Shown: positions 1 to 9,847 of the stretch, piece after piece
How positions within the stretch are numbered: position 1 is the first letter of the stretch
Layout: each line of letters starts with the position of its first letter
NCBI GenBank assembly: GCA_938045585.1
Contig: CALIAU010000001.1
Span: forward strand, 62,001-126,000
DNA from: an uncultured Saprospiraceae bacterium
GTDB taxonomy: Bacteria; Bacteroidota; Bacteroidia; Chitinophagales; Saprospiraceae
Reading direction: 5' to 3'
DNA: 64,000 bases
The notes under the pieces: model-generated
Databases searched by the model: none
What the model was told of the DNA's origin: nothing
The model's input: only the letters and a program-made list of their open reading frames with translations
Translations under genes and position numbers: made by a program

Positions 1-1
1 T

Positions 2-1675
2 TATGAAATTTGCGTTACCGCTGCAAATGTGTGTGATGAAGCTCCTCCGAGCTGCTCTACGTTTACAGTACGTGAAGTAGGTTCTTCTTCTTTTAATGAA
101 AGGCTCTGTGATGGAGAATGTTTTGAAGCAAATGGTGTTCAGTTTTGTACAACTGGAAGCTTTCAAGAAGTTATTCCTTTGGCCAACGGATGTGATAGTA
201 TAATTGATATTGAAATACTGGTACTCCCGCAAGCACTGGCGAATTTAGATGTTTGGATTTGCGATGTAGATACATTTTTTATAGGAACGAGTCCCTATAC
301 ACAAACGGGTTCGTTCACAGAGACAATTCTTACAGCAGATGACTGCGATAGTCTAGTAAATTTAGACTTACTTGTAATTGAATGTGAAATAATAGGGACT
401 GCTGAAGAGATACCTGTAATATGCCACGGTACTGCAACAGGTACTTTAATTTTTTCTGTGAACCAGGGTACTCCTCCCTTAAACTTTACCTACACAAATA
501 TTGAAGACTCAAGCATAACTGGAACAGGAACAACAAACCTACTTGTCGATAACGAAATACCAGGAATACCCATTGGTGTGTATCAAATATATATTCAAGA
601 TGATTTTGGAAATGATGCGGTAGTACTCCAAGAAATAACAGAGCCACCACCTTTAGAAATAGATATTGTTGCCTCAGATTATGGAGGCTTTAATGTGTCT
701 TGTGAATCGGACGAAGGAGATTTAGATGAAAATGGTACGCTAGAAGCAATAGTGTCCGGCGGAGTAGCTCCTTATACGTTTCAATGGAGTGATAGCCAGC
801 AAGGACAGTTAGCAACAGGACTATCTGCACAGACGTATTCTGTAATCGCGACTGATGCTGTAGGTTGTCCAATAGAAATGAGTTATACCCTCATACCACC
901 ACCTGCCATTGTACCTACTGTAAATTTTATAGACCCAAATTGTGATGGCTTTGATACAGGGATAGTACAGGTAGATAATGTGGTGGGTGGTACGCCCGGA
1001 TATGCCTACTCGCTCTCTCCTAATAACTTTAGTTCTGACTCTATATATTCTGGTTTGACTGAAGGGAGCTATTCTTTGTATGTACAAGATGCAAATGGAT
1101 GTGTCATCTTTGTTGAAGAAGAGATTACAGCTCCCCAAATACCTGTGATAAGTTTTGGAGATGATTTGGAACTTTGTTTAGGAGATAGCATATTGGTTAT
1201 ACCAGGTTTGAATGATATTAATGTCAAAGAAGTAATTTGGACACAGCAGCAATTTCTGAGCTGTGATACCTGTCTGTCTACGATAGCCCAACCGGTAAAC
1301 ACTACCGTATTTGATCTGACTGTTATTTCCGAGGATGATTGTACAGATTCAAATTCAATACGCATCAATTTGATTAAGAATAGAGAATTTTATGTTCCCA
1401 ATATATTTTCCCCAAACAATGATGGAATGAATGACCGCTTTACTATTTACGGTTCTAAAGAGGTAGAACAAATAGAAAATTTGAGTATCTACGACCGCTG
1501 GGGCAACCTCGTTTTTTCTCAGAACAACTTATTTCCCGGAGACGAACAAGCAGGTTGGGATGGGAGATTAGATAACAAAGAGTTGAATCCAGGCGTATAT
1601 GTTTGGTATGCAGAACTTGAGTTTAAAGATGCAGAGGTCTTTACGTATTCTGGAAGTATTACCTTAGCGCGCTAA
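2..1675 (+). CDS. Secreted adhesin-like protein, C-terminal part (T9SS type B)
   Basis: The frame is open from the left edge, so this is the C-terminal part of a longer protein; the GTG at 29 in the ORF track is not a true start. About 550 residues are visible. Several Cys-containing stretches such as VICHGTATGTLIFSV and TYSVIATDAVGCP look like SprB-type repeats found in gliding-motility adhesins. The last ~95 residues (FYVPNIFSPNNDGMNDRF, then SIYDRWGNLVF and a GxYVWYAELEF strand) are a gliding-motility-associated C-terminal domain, the type B sorting signal of the type IX secretion system. The protein should be exported and displayed or released at the cell surface. Its ligand cannot be told from this fragment. 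Confidence 0.9.
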   Translation, partial: YEICVTAANVCDEAPPSCSTFTVREVGSSSFNERLCDGECFEANGVQFCTTGSFQEVIPLANGCDSIIDIEILVLPQALANLDVWICDVDTFFIGTSPYTQTGSFTETILTADDCDSLVNLDLLVIECEIIGTAEEIPVICHGTATGTLIFSVNQGTPPLNFTYTNIEDSSITGTGTTNLLVDNEIPGIPIGVYQIYIQDDFGNDAVVLQEITEPPPLEIDIVASDYGGFNVSCESDEGDLDENGTLEAIVSGGVAPYTFQWSDSQQGQLATGLSAQTYSVIATDAVGCPIEMSYTLIPPPAIVPTVNFIDPNCDGFDTGIVQVDNVVGGTPGYAYSLSPNNFSSDSIYSGLTEGSYSLYVQDANGCVIFVEEEITAPQIPVISFGDDLELCLGDSILVIPGLNDINVKEVIWTQQQFLSCDTCLSTIAQPVNTTVFDLTVISEDDCTDSNSIRINLIKNREFYVPNIFSPNNDGMNDRFTIYGSKEVEQIENLSIYDRWGNLVFSQNNLFPGDEQAGWDGRLDNKELNPGVYVWYAELEFKDAEVFTYSGSITLAR

Positions 1676-1709
1676 TACCGCAAACGCGCATGAGCATAAT
1701 ATTATTAGC

Positions 1710-2126
1710 ATGTCTTTAGATTGGGATTTAATAGAGCAAGAACTTGTATTTACAACTGCCCGTTCAGGGGGTAGTGGGGGTCAGCATGTGAATAAGGTAG
1801 AAACCAAAGTTGTATTGAAATTTGATCTTAAAAATTCTCAACTATTCACACGAGAAGAAAAGAAACGGATTGAGAATAAGCTTGAAAATAAATTTGACAA
1901 GTCCGGAGTCTTATCCATATACAATCAAGAAAGCCGATCTCAAAAAAAGAATAAAGAGAAGGTTATTCAGCAGTTTAAAGTGCTAATCACAAAGGCCTTA
2001 GTGATAGAAAAACCAAGAAAAAGAACTAAAACACCAAAGGCAGTTAAAGAACAAATTCTTAAGAATAAGAAGTACAGGTCTGCAATTAAAAAGAACAGAG
2101 GAAAACCGAATGTATCTGATGATTAG
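1710..2126 (+). CDS. arfB: Peptidyl-tRNA hydrolase ArfB (ribosome rescue)
   Basis: 138 residues, the usual ArfB/YaeJ length. The RF-1-type catalytic loop GGSGGQHVNKVETKV lies at residues ~20-34 with the GGQ at 23-25, followed by a small alpha/beta domain and a Lys/Arg-rich C-terminal tail (KKNRGKPN). In the family, the GGQ loop hydrolyses peptidyl-tRNA on ribosomes stalled at mRNA ends and the basic tail enters the empty mRNA channel. It lacks the stop-codon-recognition domains of RF1/RF2, so it is not a release factor. The ATG start fits the family N-terminus. It stands alone, 34 nt after the preceding gene and 32 nt before an M1 peptidase gene. Confidence 0.93.
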   Translation: MSLDWDLIEQELVFTTARSGGSGGQHVNKVETKVVLKFDLKNSQLFTREEKKRIENKLENKFDKSGVLSIYNQESRSQKKNKEKVIQQFKVLITKALVIEKPRKRTKTPKAVKEQILKNKKYRSAIKKNRGKPNVSDD

Positions 2127-2158
2127 TCTCATTTTTTGGTATTTTAGAAGTATCAAAT

Positions 2159-4036
2159 ATGAGAAGACTTGCTGCTACACTCCTTATGCTCTTTTTAGCT
2201 GCTGTTCAGTTACTCAATAGCCAGAACATCTCTCCTCGCATTGCCAATTATAAAATTGATGTAGCCCTAGATGTAGAGAAGAAAACTCTTGAAGCGGATC
2301 AAATAATAATCTGGCAAAACATTTCTACGGATACCATAAAGGAATTGCGTTTTCATATGTACTATAATGCATTCAAAAATGATAACTCTACCTTCTTACG
2401 AGCACGTGGCATGAGTGACATACTTTCTGGTTCAGAATTTGGATGGACAGAGGTACAGTCGCTAAAAGACGATGATGAAATAGAATTGATTGGAAATAGT
2501 TATTACGATCCTGTTGATGATGGAAATGAAGCGGATAAAACAGTCTTGGTAATACCCTTAGCAACTCCAATTCTCCCCCTTGGGCTAGCAACATTTGAAA
2601 TGAAATGGCAGGCAAAGGTACCTAAGATTATGCCACGTACGGGATATAATAAAGACTTCTATTTTTTCGCACAGTGGTTTCCAAAATTAGGTGTCTACGA
2701 ACCTGCAGGCATGCGATATGCGGAAGAAGGGCAATGGAACTGTCACCAGTATCATTCATCTGGAGAATATTATGCTGACTTCGGGAATTATGATGTAACG
2801 ATGACCCTCCCAAAAGAATTTAAGGTAGCTTCTTCAGGTGACTTGGTACAACACACGGACCTAGGAGAAAAGGCAGCCTGGCATTTTAGAGTAGAAGATG
2901 TTATAGACTTTACTTGGTCCTGCAGTCCACATTTTGTCTTAGAAGAACGGGTACACAATGAGGTCCAATTGAAATTTTATGCCTATCCGTATAAAACACA
3001 TTTTGCAGATAGGTATTTTCATACGCTTACGTTTGCAATGGATTATTTAGAAGAACATTTAGGACCCTATCCATATCCTACTTTGAGTATTGTAGATGCA
3101 CCCTTGCATGGCATTTTTTGTGGTGGGATGGAATATCCTACTCTTGTTTCATCTATTAGTTTTTGTTTTTTGCCCAAAGGAGTGCGCATTGCTGAAACCT
3201 TTGTCGCACATGAATACATTCATCAATATTTTATGCAATTGGTTGCTACAAATGAAGCAGAAGAGCCTTGGATGGATGAGGGCATAACAACCTATTATGA
3301 AGGCCGTATAATGGATGCCTTGTATGAAGGGGATCGAGCCTCCATAGACGTGCTTGGAGTCACTGTAGGAAATGCAGAATATAATCGTACCGAATTTTTT
3401 GGCTCTCCCAATATAAAGATAGCGCCTAACACTCGGAATAGTTGGGAGTATAAAGATGGGGGATATAGTACTGTTTCCTATAATAAGACGGCTATTTGGT
3501 TAAAAACATTGGAAGGTTTAGTAGGCATAGAAAAGATGGATGAAATTATGCAGGCATATTTTTTACGTTGGAAATATAAGCACCCTTGCAAAAATGATTT
3601 CATTGATGTTGTTAATGAAATTTCAGGAAAGGATATGTATTGGTATTTTGATCAAGTGATGGAAGATGTGCTCGTTTGTGATTATGCAACTGATTTCTTA
3701 TGGTCGTACAAGGATGAAGAAGATTTGTTTAAATCTGGAGTAATTGTACATCGCTTAGGAGAGATGAAATTACCTGTGGAACTCCTGGTGAGATTTGAAG
3801 ATGGAACAGAACAACTTGAAACCTGGGATGGTAAATCTCCTACGCATCGTTTTGAATTTGAAAGTACAAGTAGGCTTGTGTCAGCTGAAGTGGACCCAGA
3901 TCGAAAAATATATATTGATAAAAATTTCTTGAATAATTCTCTAATGGAGAAACCATCGAAAGGTATAAAGAATTTTTTCAATCTGGTTCTCGTGCATACG
4001 CAACAGGCCTTAGAAACATTAAATTGGATCATTTAA
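2159..4036 (+). CDS. M1 family zinc metallopeptidase (aminopeptidase N-like)
   Basis: 625 residues with an N-terminal signal sequence (RRLAATLLMLFLAAVQLL). The catalytic core shows the exopeptidase motif variant CGGMEYP and the zinc site HEYIHQY followed, 18 residues later, by the third ligand in WMDEG; this is the HExxH-x18-E layout of M1 (gluzincin) peptidases. An N-terminal beta domain precedes it. The signal peptide puts it in the periplasm or outside, so peptide scavenging is the likely role. The final ~50 residues are hydrophobic-rich and unusual. The next gene starts one base after the stop codon, so the two are probably cotranscribed. Confidence 0.9.
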   Translation: MRRLAATLLMLFLAAVQLLNSQNISPRIANYKIDVALDVEKKTLEADQIIIWQNISTDTIKELRFHMYYNAFKNDNSTFLRARGMSDILSGSEFGWTEVQSLKDDDEIELIGNSYYDPVDDGNEADKTVLVIPLATPILPLGLATFEMKWQAKVPKIMPRTGYNKDFYFFAQWFPKLGVYEPAGMRYAEEGQWNCHQYHSSGEYYADFGNYDVTMTLPKEFKVASSGDLVQHTDLGEKAAWHFRVEDVIDFTWSCSPHFVLEERVHNEVQLKFYAYPYKTHFADRYFHTLTFAMDYLEEHLGPYPYPTLSIVDAPLHGIFCGGMEYPTLVSSISFCFLPKGVRIAETFVAHEYIHQYFMQLVATNEAEEPWMDEGITTYYEGRIMDALYEGDRASIDVLGVTVGNAEYNRTEFFGSPNIKIAPNTRNSWEYKDGGYSTVSYNKTAIWLKTLEGLVGIEKMDEIMQAYFLRWKYKHPCKNDFIDVVNEISGKDMYWYFDQVMEDVLVCDYATDFLWSYKDEEDLFKSGVIVHRLGEMKLPVELLVRFEDGTEQLETWDGKSPTHRFEFESTSRLVSAEVDPDRKIYIDKNFLNNSLMEKPSKGIKNFFNLVLVHTQQALETLNWII

Positions 4037-4037
4037 G

Positions 4038-4898
4038 ATGGGTTTAGCAATACAAGCCTTCCTTAAGGGTTTATCGACTCTAACAAACTCAAAGCGTATT
4101 TGGATATTTCAATATGTCATGAATTTCTTATTTGCCTTATTGATTGCATATCCGTTTTCACGTTTGCTAAAGAGTACAGTGGGAAAATCTCTGAGTGTAG
4201 AACATGCCTTATCTGGATTTAACTATACACTTCTTAATGACTTCTTGCAAAATTATGGACTTGGTCTTGATGCGATTAGAAGTCAAGGCCTGATTGTTTT
4301 TCTTGCTTTCTTTTTACTCTTGGTTTTTTTTAATGCAGGCATAGTACATGTTGTTCAGAGATATCCAGGATCGTATAGATTCCGTGAATTTTTTTCAGGA
4401 GGAATCGAATATTTTTGGCGTTTTTTTAGATTGAGTTTATATTTTCTGTTAGCATATTTATTCTTAGCCTTTGTCGGGTTTAAGATCATAACATTAGGAG
4501 GTGTTTCCCCCTTTGAGTTAGAGAATGAATTAGGATTAATATCACGTAGTAAAATTGTACTTATTGTATTAGCTATTGTGTTTGTCTTACTACGTATGAT
4601 ACAAGATGTGATTAAGATCATGATTACTAAATCAAGAGAACCGATAATTTTTAAACCTATATTCTCTGGGTTTAGCTTTTTTAAACGCCATTTTTTATCC
4701 TCTCTAGTTCTTGCCGTTTTACATCTCATACTTAGCGTAGTGTTTATAGGAGCCTATATTCTTGCCCAAAAAAGTTTTGGAAATGGGGGTGGCATTTTTT
4801 TTCTAGTGTTTTTTATGGGCCAATTATTTGCTCTGGTAAGAATAGCTTTGCGCATTTGGCGATTGTCGAGTGTTTATCAACTTGTCCTTCGAGCCTAA
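4038..4898 (+). CDS. Integral membrane protein of unknown function
   Basis: 286 residues with about six hydrophobic segments (e.g. IVFLAFFLLLVFFNAGIVHVV, YFLLAYLFLAFVGF, IVLIVLAIVFVLL). I do not recognise a named family or any catalytic motif. The ATG lies one base after the stop of the M1 peptidase gene, which implies one transcript and possibly translational coupling. A helper or membrane partner of the peptidase is possible but is only a context guess. The 198 bases that follow, up to the next gene, show nothing I can name. Confidence 0.75.
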   Translation: MGLAIQAFLKGLSTLTNSKRIWIFQYVMNFLFALLIAYPFSRLLKSTVGKSLSVEHALSGFNYTLLNDFLQNYGLGLDAIRSQGLIVFLAFFLLLVFFNAGIVHVVQRYPGSYRFREFFSGGIEYFWRFFRLSLYFLLAYLFLAFVGFKIITLGGVSPFELENELGLISRSKIVLIVLAIVFVLLRMIQDVIKIMITKSREPIIFKPIFSGFSFFKRHFLSSLVLAVLHLILSVVFIGAYILAQKSFGNGGGIFFLVFFMGQLFALVRIALRIWRLSSVYQLVLRA

Positions 4899-5096
4899 TT
4901 CAATTTAGAATAGACATGATCTAGACAAGCTTTAGAGTTAATATCTTAATCTAAGATTTGTGAATGCTATGTTAATACATGTGATATTGACCTTCAACAC
5001 CTCTTTTTGAATGACATTTGCTGAAATATTTCCCAAAGCTCCAAACAAGGGTATAAGAAATACTATTTTTGTTTTAAAATAGATCGTTCTATTGAT

Positions 5097-7355
5097 ATGA
5101 GAATCAGATTGTTCAGTAAGATTTTTACCATTCTTTGCATAGCTAGTAGCAGTGTGGCCCAGATGAATTTTGTTGAAGATGACCATTCTTTTGTGGTCAA
5201 AAAACTACAAGGATCTATAGTTCTAGACGGGCATCTAGATGAGTCGAGTTGGGCTAATGCTTCTAAGCTTGAAAATTTTTCACAGTATGCACCCAGTAGT
5301 GAGGTAACGGCAAATAGCCAGACTGAGGTGTTTATGCAATACGATGATGACAATCTTTACATTGGCGTACGTTGTTATACCAAAGCAGATAAGTTCAGTG
5401 CGTCAACCCTTAAGCGAGATTATGGGTTTATGTCAAATGATAATATGACCTTTATCTTTGACACCTATAATGATGTAACGAATGCATTTGTATTTGGTGT
5501 AAATCCCTTTGGTGCGAATAGAGAGGCTTTAATTTCAGATGGCGGTCGCGATCGTGGAGCCTTTGATGATTCCTGGGATAATAAATGGAGAGCTGAGGCA
5601 CAGAGGCATGAAGATAATTGGACAGCAGAATTGATTATACCTTTTAAGGCAATACGGTTTAAAGAAGGGACAACTAAATGGCGTTTTAATACCTATAGAA
5701 ATGATGCGCAATCGGATGAGATAAGTTCGTGGATGAATATTCCTAGGAATCGTATTCTTATGGATTTAACCTACATGTCAGATATGCGTTTTGAAGAACC
5801 GCTTAAAAGTGCGGGATCCAATACAGTAATCATCCCCTATGTAGCAGCTTCTGCAACTCGGGATTTTGAGAATGTAGACGAATTAGAATCGCAGTTAAGT
5901 TACGGTATAGGGGGTGATGCAAAAATTGCATTAAGTCCAAGTATGAATTTAGACCTAACGTTTAACCCGGATTTTTCTCAGGTAGAGGTAGATAGGCAGG
6001 TGACAAATTTGGATAGGTTTGAAATTTTCTTTCCAGAACGCAGACAGTTCTTTCTAGAGAATGCAGATTTATTTGGTGGCTTTGGATTTAGAAGAGTAAA
6101 CCCATTTTTCTCTCGTAGAATAGGTGTAGCAGTTGACACGACGACCGGTAGTAATATACAGAACACAATTTACGCAGGTGCGCGACTAAACGGTAAGTTG
6201 AATGAGCGTTTACGATTGGGTGTCTTGACAATGCAAACCGCTTCTCAGATTGAGAACGATTTACCATCTTTTAATTACTCTGTTGTAGCAGCAGAGCAAA
6301 GAGTCTTTAGTCGTTCTAATATTGGATTCATCTTAGTAAATAAGCAAGCTTTGAATACAAGTGAGTATTCTGGAACAGTGGATAATTATGATAGAGTTGC
6401 GGGTGTAGAATACAGATTAGCTTCTAGTGATAATAGGTGGACAGGTAAGGCTGGTTGGATGCAGGCGATCACTCCCAATAATGAGGAACAGAAGTTTGCC
6501 CATGTGTTTAACTTGAATTATATAGTCCGCAGATTTTCATTGCAGTATGCACATTCCTATGTAGGAGAGGGCTTTGATGCCGAGGTAGGATTTGTACCTA
6601 GAAGAGATTATTTTGCAAGCAATCCAGAAGCTAGAATTGATTTTTATCCTTTAGAAAGTCGATTTTCGCAAATTACATTGGGAGTGAATACGCGGTTTGG
6701 ATATAAGGTGGGTAAAGAAGAGAATGACTATGTGGAGGGATTTTCATTAGTAGACAGGCAACTTGAGTTATTTGCGCGCTTTAATTTTACAAACAACTAT
6801 GGTTTAAATTTTAATTTGGTCCAAGAGCATGTTTTCCTATTAGATGATTTTGACCCCACAGGAATTCAATCGGATGAAGTTTTTTTAGCTGGAGGAGAGG
6901 AGTTTGACTTCACTTATTTCCGTGCAAGATTTAATACTGATAGAAGAAAGCGATTTTTCTTAAATATGAATGGAACGATCGGTCAGTTCTTTAGCGGGCA
7001 ACGTTTTGGTTTAAATGGGTCTATAGGTTATAATATTCAACCCTATGTTTCCTTAGCAAGCAATGTTAATTATAATAGGATTTCATTTGATGCACCTTTC
7101 GAGACAGCAAATTTATGGTTAATAGGTCCTAGAGTGGATGTTGCATTCACAAAAAAAGTATTCCTCACAAGTTTCTTTCAGTATAATAACCAAGAAGAAA
7201 ATTTTAATATCAATACACGCTTTCAATGGCGTTTCGCACCAGTGTCTGACTTTTTCTTAGTCTATACGGATAATTATCTTACGGATAATTTTTCACAGTT
7301 CTCTAAACGGAATAGAGCATTGGTTGCTAAGTTGACATATTGGCTAGGTGTATGA
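5097..7355 (+). CDS. DUF5916 protein: CBM9-like domain plus outer-membrane barrel
   Basis: 752 residues with a signal peptide (FTILCIASSSVAQ). Residues ~35-230 resemble the family 9 carbohydrate-binding fold (VLDGHLDESSWANA, VFMQYDDDNLYIGVRC). The remainder has the aromatic, alternating pattern of a beta-barrel and the conserved block FEIFFPERRQFFLENADLF of DUF5916 proteins, ending in an aromatic strand (KLTYWLGV) typical of outer-membrane proteins. The family is common in Bacteroidota and its function is not established. It stands alone and converges with the M50 peptidase gene. Confidence 0.85.
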   Translation: MRIRLFSKIFTILCIASSSVAQMNFVEDDHSFVVKKLQGSIVLDGHLDESSWANASKLENFSQYAPSSEVTANSQTEVFMQYDDDNLYIGVRCYTKADKFSASTLKRDYGFMSNDNMTFIFDTYNDVTNAFVFGVNPFGANREALISDGGRDRGAFDDSWDNKWRAEAQRHEDNWTAELIIPFKAIRFKEGTTKWRFNTYRNDAQSDEISSWMNIPRNRILMDLTYMSDMRFEEPLKSAGSNTVIIPYVAASATRDFENVDELESQLSYGIGGDAKIALSPSMNLDLTFNPDFSQVEVDRQVTNLDRFEIFFPERRQFFLENADLFGGFGFRRVNPFFSRRIGVAVDTTTGSNIQNTIYAGARLNGKLNERLRLGVLTMQTASQIENDLPSFNYSVVAAEQRVFSRSNIGFILVNKQALNTSEYSGTVDNYDRVAGVEYRLASSDNRWTGKAGWMQAITPNNEEQKFAHVFNLNYIVRRFSLQYAHSYVGEGFDAEVGFVPRRDYFASNPEARIDFYPLESRFSQITLGVNTRFGYKVGKEENDYVEGFSLVDRQLELFARFNFTNNYGLNFNLVQEHVFLLDDFDPTGIQSDEVFLAGGEEFDFTYFRARFNTDRRKRFFLNMNGTIGQFFSGQRFGLNGSIGYNIQPYVSLASNVNYNRISFDAPFETANLWLIGPRVDVAFTKKVFLTSFFQYNNQEENFNINTRFQWRFAPVSDFFLVYTDNYLTDNFSQFSKRNRALVAKLTYWLGV

Positions 7356-7395
7356 CATAGAGAGTCATGACGAACAGAGGAACGGACAAGCACTT

Positions 7396-8103
7396 CTACG
7401 CAGACTTTGGCATATCCAAAAAACTTTCATCTCCATCATCTAGTGGTCCCTTTTTATCTTCTTTCATTATAATACGCAGATTAAAGTAGAATAGGATAAG
7501 TGCAAGACCTAACCAGATATACATCCAAACATTTGCTGGAAGGACACGCATAATCTCCGCATATTTTTTTAGATCAGACGTAGGACCAACATTAAAATCT
7601 TGAATAATAAATATAATGGAAGCGAGTCCAAGGAACATAAGAACTTCTCTGCCAAAATTAGTCTTCCATATGATTAGGAATAGTATCAATGCAAATCCAA
7701 TAAGGAAGCCTGTGGTAAACATACTGTTGAACCAAAAAATGGCAGTAAAAATCATCCCTGAGGCAAGAAGGCCAAGAAATGGTTTTACGAGTGGTTTCAT
7801 TCTTGCTCCAACAAGAAAGAGTATATTCCCAAACAGAGCACTGCCTAAGTAGCCCCCCATAAGCGTTACAGATCTATTTCCCCCTATCGTGCGTGTGAAG
7901 CCACTACCATCCTGATTAACCTGCACGTTTTCTACTGACCCCCCTGTAACGACCGCTCCTAAAGCATGACCAAATTCATGTAAAAAGGTGACAAACAAGT
8001 TAATAGGATATAGAATTTTTCGTCCTATATCTCCACCAAAGTATTTTAAACCGAGATAGATGCCTAGGATGGTAATAATTCGAAGTAATAGTGAGCCGCG
8101 CAT
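7396..8103 (-). CDS. M50-family membrane metallopeptidase
   Basis: 235 residues, mostly hydrophobic, with the zinc motif HEFGH at residues 42-46 followed by ALGAVVTGG, as in M50B-like proteins (FtsH-independent, site-2-protease type fold). A glycine-rich NRSVTLMGGYLGSALFGN segment fits the second conserved region. Family members cleave or bind membrane proteins inside the bilayer; no substrate is suggested by the neighbours. It is transcribed alone on the minus strand, converging with the DUF5916 gene. Confidence 0.82.
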   Translation of the reverse strand: MRGSLLLRIITILGIYLGLKYFGGDIGRKILYPINLFVTFLHEFGHALGAVVTGGSVENVQVNQDGSGFTRTIGGNRSVTLMGGYLGSALFGNILFLVGARMKPLVKPFLGLLASGMIFTAIFWFNSMFTTGFLIGFALILFLIIWKTNFGREVLMFLGLASIIFIIQDFNVGPTSDLKKYAEIMRVLPANVWMYIWLGLALILFYFNLRIIMKEDKKGPLDDGDESFLDMPKSA

Positions 8104-8228
8104 ACTTATGTGTATTTATGGTAATATCTGTATTCTTTTATGAAAACAGAAATTTCTTCGACAATCATACACTGATAATCGAGCAGCTATTTTGTGCTTC
8201 TCATTTATTAATAAAGATTAAAAGCAAA

Positions 8229-9149
8229 TTAGTCTTCTTTTAAATTTTTGCCTTTAAATCGCTCAGAATTAATAAAATACACACCAATAAAGAGTATAAA
8301 AGCTGCAAGAATGGACTGTGAAGTAACGAGTTCGTCTCTGAAATACCAGCCTACAAAAAGGGCGACTAAGGGATTAATATAGGTACTTGTAGCGACCTTT
8401 TCTGGAGAAACATGTTGCAAGAGGTAATTGAAGGCGGTAAATGTGACTATGCTACCTAGAAAAATAAGATACCACATAGACCAATATGAGATTGCAGAGA
8501 CTTGAGATAGTTTTTTCATAGATAGGTCTTCTATGCCTATGCTAATTACCAAGAGCAAGATTCCGCCCACTAGCATCTGTACTGCAGTATTTAAAAAATG
8601 AGATTTTGGTAAATCTACTTTGGTAACAAAAAGGCTAGCGTAACCCCAAGAGATTAAACAGACAAAAGACAGTCCAATACCTATTGTTTGATTTCTGTTA
8701 AAGTCAAAGGCATCCTGATTTATGAGCAAATACATCCCAAGGAGTCCTAAAAAGCAACCAAATAGCGACATAAGCTTTGGGACTTTTCCCTGAAGAAACC
8801 ACATCATTACTAGTAAGACGAGTGGTTGAGTAGCTACAAGTAAAGACATGAAACCAGAATCCACAAACTGTAATGCCCAGCACATTAATCCATTTCCAAC
8901 TGTTAAAAAAAGAAAGCCGGCTATAGAAGAATTTATAAATTGGGTTTTTGTAATACGCGTGTCTATACCACGGATCCACATAAAAATATAAATACAGAAT
9001 CCAGCAATTATAAATCGAATTGCAGCCCAGAAAAAGGGAGGTACTTCTTCTACACCATAGGCATTTGCCAAATAAGTTGTTCCCCAAATGATATAGATCG
9101 CTAAGAAAGCACCTATAGTGAGAAGTTTGTTTGTATTTTTGATTTGCAA
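8229..9149 (-). CDS. DMT-superfamily EamA transporter
   Basis: 306 residues, about ten hydrophobic helices arranged as two EamA repeats (first starts AIYIIWGTTYLANAYGVEE, second LISWGYASLFVTKVDL). The conserved HVSPEKVATSTYINPLVALF near the end is typical of the RhaT/PecM/YedA-like exporters, which move small metabolites or amino acids across the inner membrane. The substrate cannot be predicted. The best start is a TTG at 9149; there is no in-frame ATG before an upstream stop. It is divergent from the metal-uptake operon, separated by the palindromic control region. Confidence 0.85.
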   Translation of the reverse strand: MQIKNTNKLLTIGAFLAIYIIWGTTYLANAYGVEEVPPFFWAAIRFIIAGFCIYIFMWIRGIDTRITKTQFINSSIAGFLFLTVGNGLMCWALQFVDSGFMSLLVATQPLVLLVMMWFLQGKVPKLMSLFGCFLGLLGMYLLINQDAFDFNRNQTIGIGLSFVCLISWGYASLFVTKVDLPKSHFLNTAVQMLVGGILLLVISIGIEDLSMKKLSQVSAISYWSMWYLIFLGSIVTFTAFNYLLQHVSPEKVATSTYINPLVALFVGWYFRDELVTSQSILAAFILFIGVYFINSERFKGKNLKED

Positions 9150-9220
9150 GCTTTTAGCAAAGCTAGAATTTTAACGATGTAAGCGCTGAATTTTAGAGGA
9201 TTGATTAAAAAGAATGGCCT

Positions 9221-9241
9221 AAATGCAACATTGTTGCATTT
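9221..9241. promoter_or_regulatory. Perfect 21-bp palindrome, probable Fur-family (Zur-like) operator
   Basis: The arms AAATGCAACA and TGTTGCATTT are perfect reverse complements around one central base. This 10-1-10 dyad has the size and shape of Fur-superfamily boxes. It lies 46 bases upstream of the lipoprotein ATG and overlaps the -33 region of the candidate promoter, a position that suits repression. Assignment to a zinc regulator is inference from the genes downstream. Confidence 0.7.
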
Positions 9242-9256
9242 ATTTATTTACCTTTG
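9231..9256 (+). promoter_or_regulatory. Candidate promoter of the metal-uptake operon
   Basis: TACCTTTG at 9249-9256 matches the Bacteroidota -7 element TAnnTTTG. A TTG at 9231-9233 could be the -33 element, although the 15-base spacing is shorter than the usual 17-23. The upstream half sits inside the palindrome. Confidence 0.5.
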
Positions 9257-9286
9257 ATTTATCTTATTAATCAAAATTACTATAGA

Positions 9287-9847
9287 ATGAAAAATTTTGC
9301 TTATTTACTTACGCTTCTGTTGGTGTGTAGCTTTGCTTTTACAAGTTGTGATAAAGATGAACCAATGATTCCAAATCCAGAAGAAGTGATTACTACTGTG
9401 ATATATAATCTTACTTCTACAAGTGGAGATGTTGTTGTCTTAAGCTGGCAAGACTTAGATGGAGATACTGGCGGAGATGACCCAGTAATAGTAGGTGGTA
9501 CACTCGGTGCAAATGAGACCTATACTGGGTCTATTGAATTGTTGAATGAGTCTGTTACACCTACAGAGGATATAGGAGAAGAAGTAGCGGAGGAAGATGA
9601 TGAACACCAACTATTTTTTGAAACAAACCTGCCGGGTATAACAGTTACGTATGATGATGCAGATGGAGATGGAAATCCAGTTGGTCTGAAAACTATGCTG
9701 ACTACAGGAGATGTGGGCTCTGGCACAATTACTATAACGCTTAAGCATGAACCAGTTAAAGATGCATCTGGAGTGGCAGAAGGAGATATCACGAATGCTG
9801 AGGGTTCTACAGATGCTGAGGTCACTATACCTATTAATGTGGTATAG
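9287..9847 (+). CDS. Lipoprotein, metal-receptor partner
   Basis: I chose the ATG at 9287 rather than the TTG at 9254 because it gives a clean lipoprotein signal (MKNFAYLLTLLLVCSFAFTSC, lipobox Cys at residue 21); 186 residues. The mature part is acidic with the blocks QDLDGDTGGDDPVIVGGTL, EEDDEHQLFFE and VTYDDADGDGNPVGLKTML, a pattern I know from small Bacteroidota lipoproteins, often loosely named 'type 1 periplasmic binding fold', encoded just before zinc-type TonB receptors. The Asp/Glu/His content suits metal capture. The next gene starts inside this one (11-base overlap), so the two are coupled. Confidence 0.8.
   Translation: MKNFAYLLTLLLVCSFAFTSCDKDEPMIPNPEEVITTVIYNLTSTSGDVVVLSWQDLDGDTGGDDPVIVGGTLGANETYTGSIELLNESVTPTEDIGEEVAEEDDEHQLFFETNLPGITVTYDDADGDGNPVGLKTMLTTGDVGSGTITITLKHEPVKDASGVAEGDITNAEGSTDAEVTIPINVV

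Noticed and set aside
690-1368. Minus-strand ORFs opposite the T9SS type B gene
   Set aside because: Mutually overlapping shadow frames with no recognisable features, while the plus frame is clearly coding.
9747-9836. Upstream part of the TonB receptor ORF
   Set aside because: It overlaps the lipoprotein coding sequence in another frame; the signal peptide starts at the ATG at 9837.
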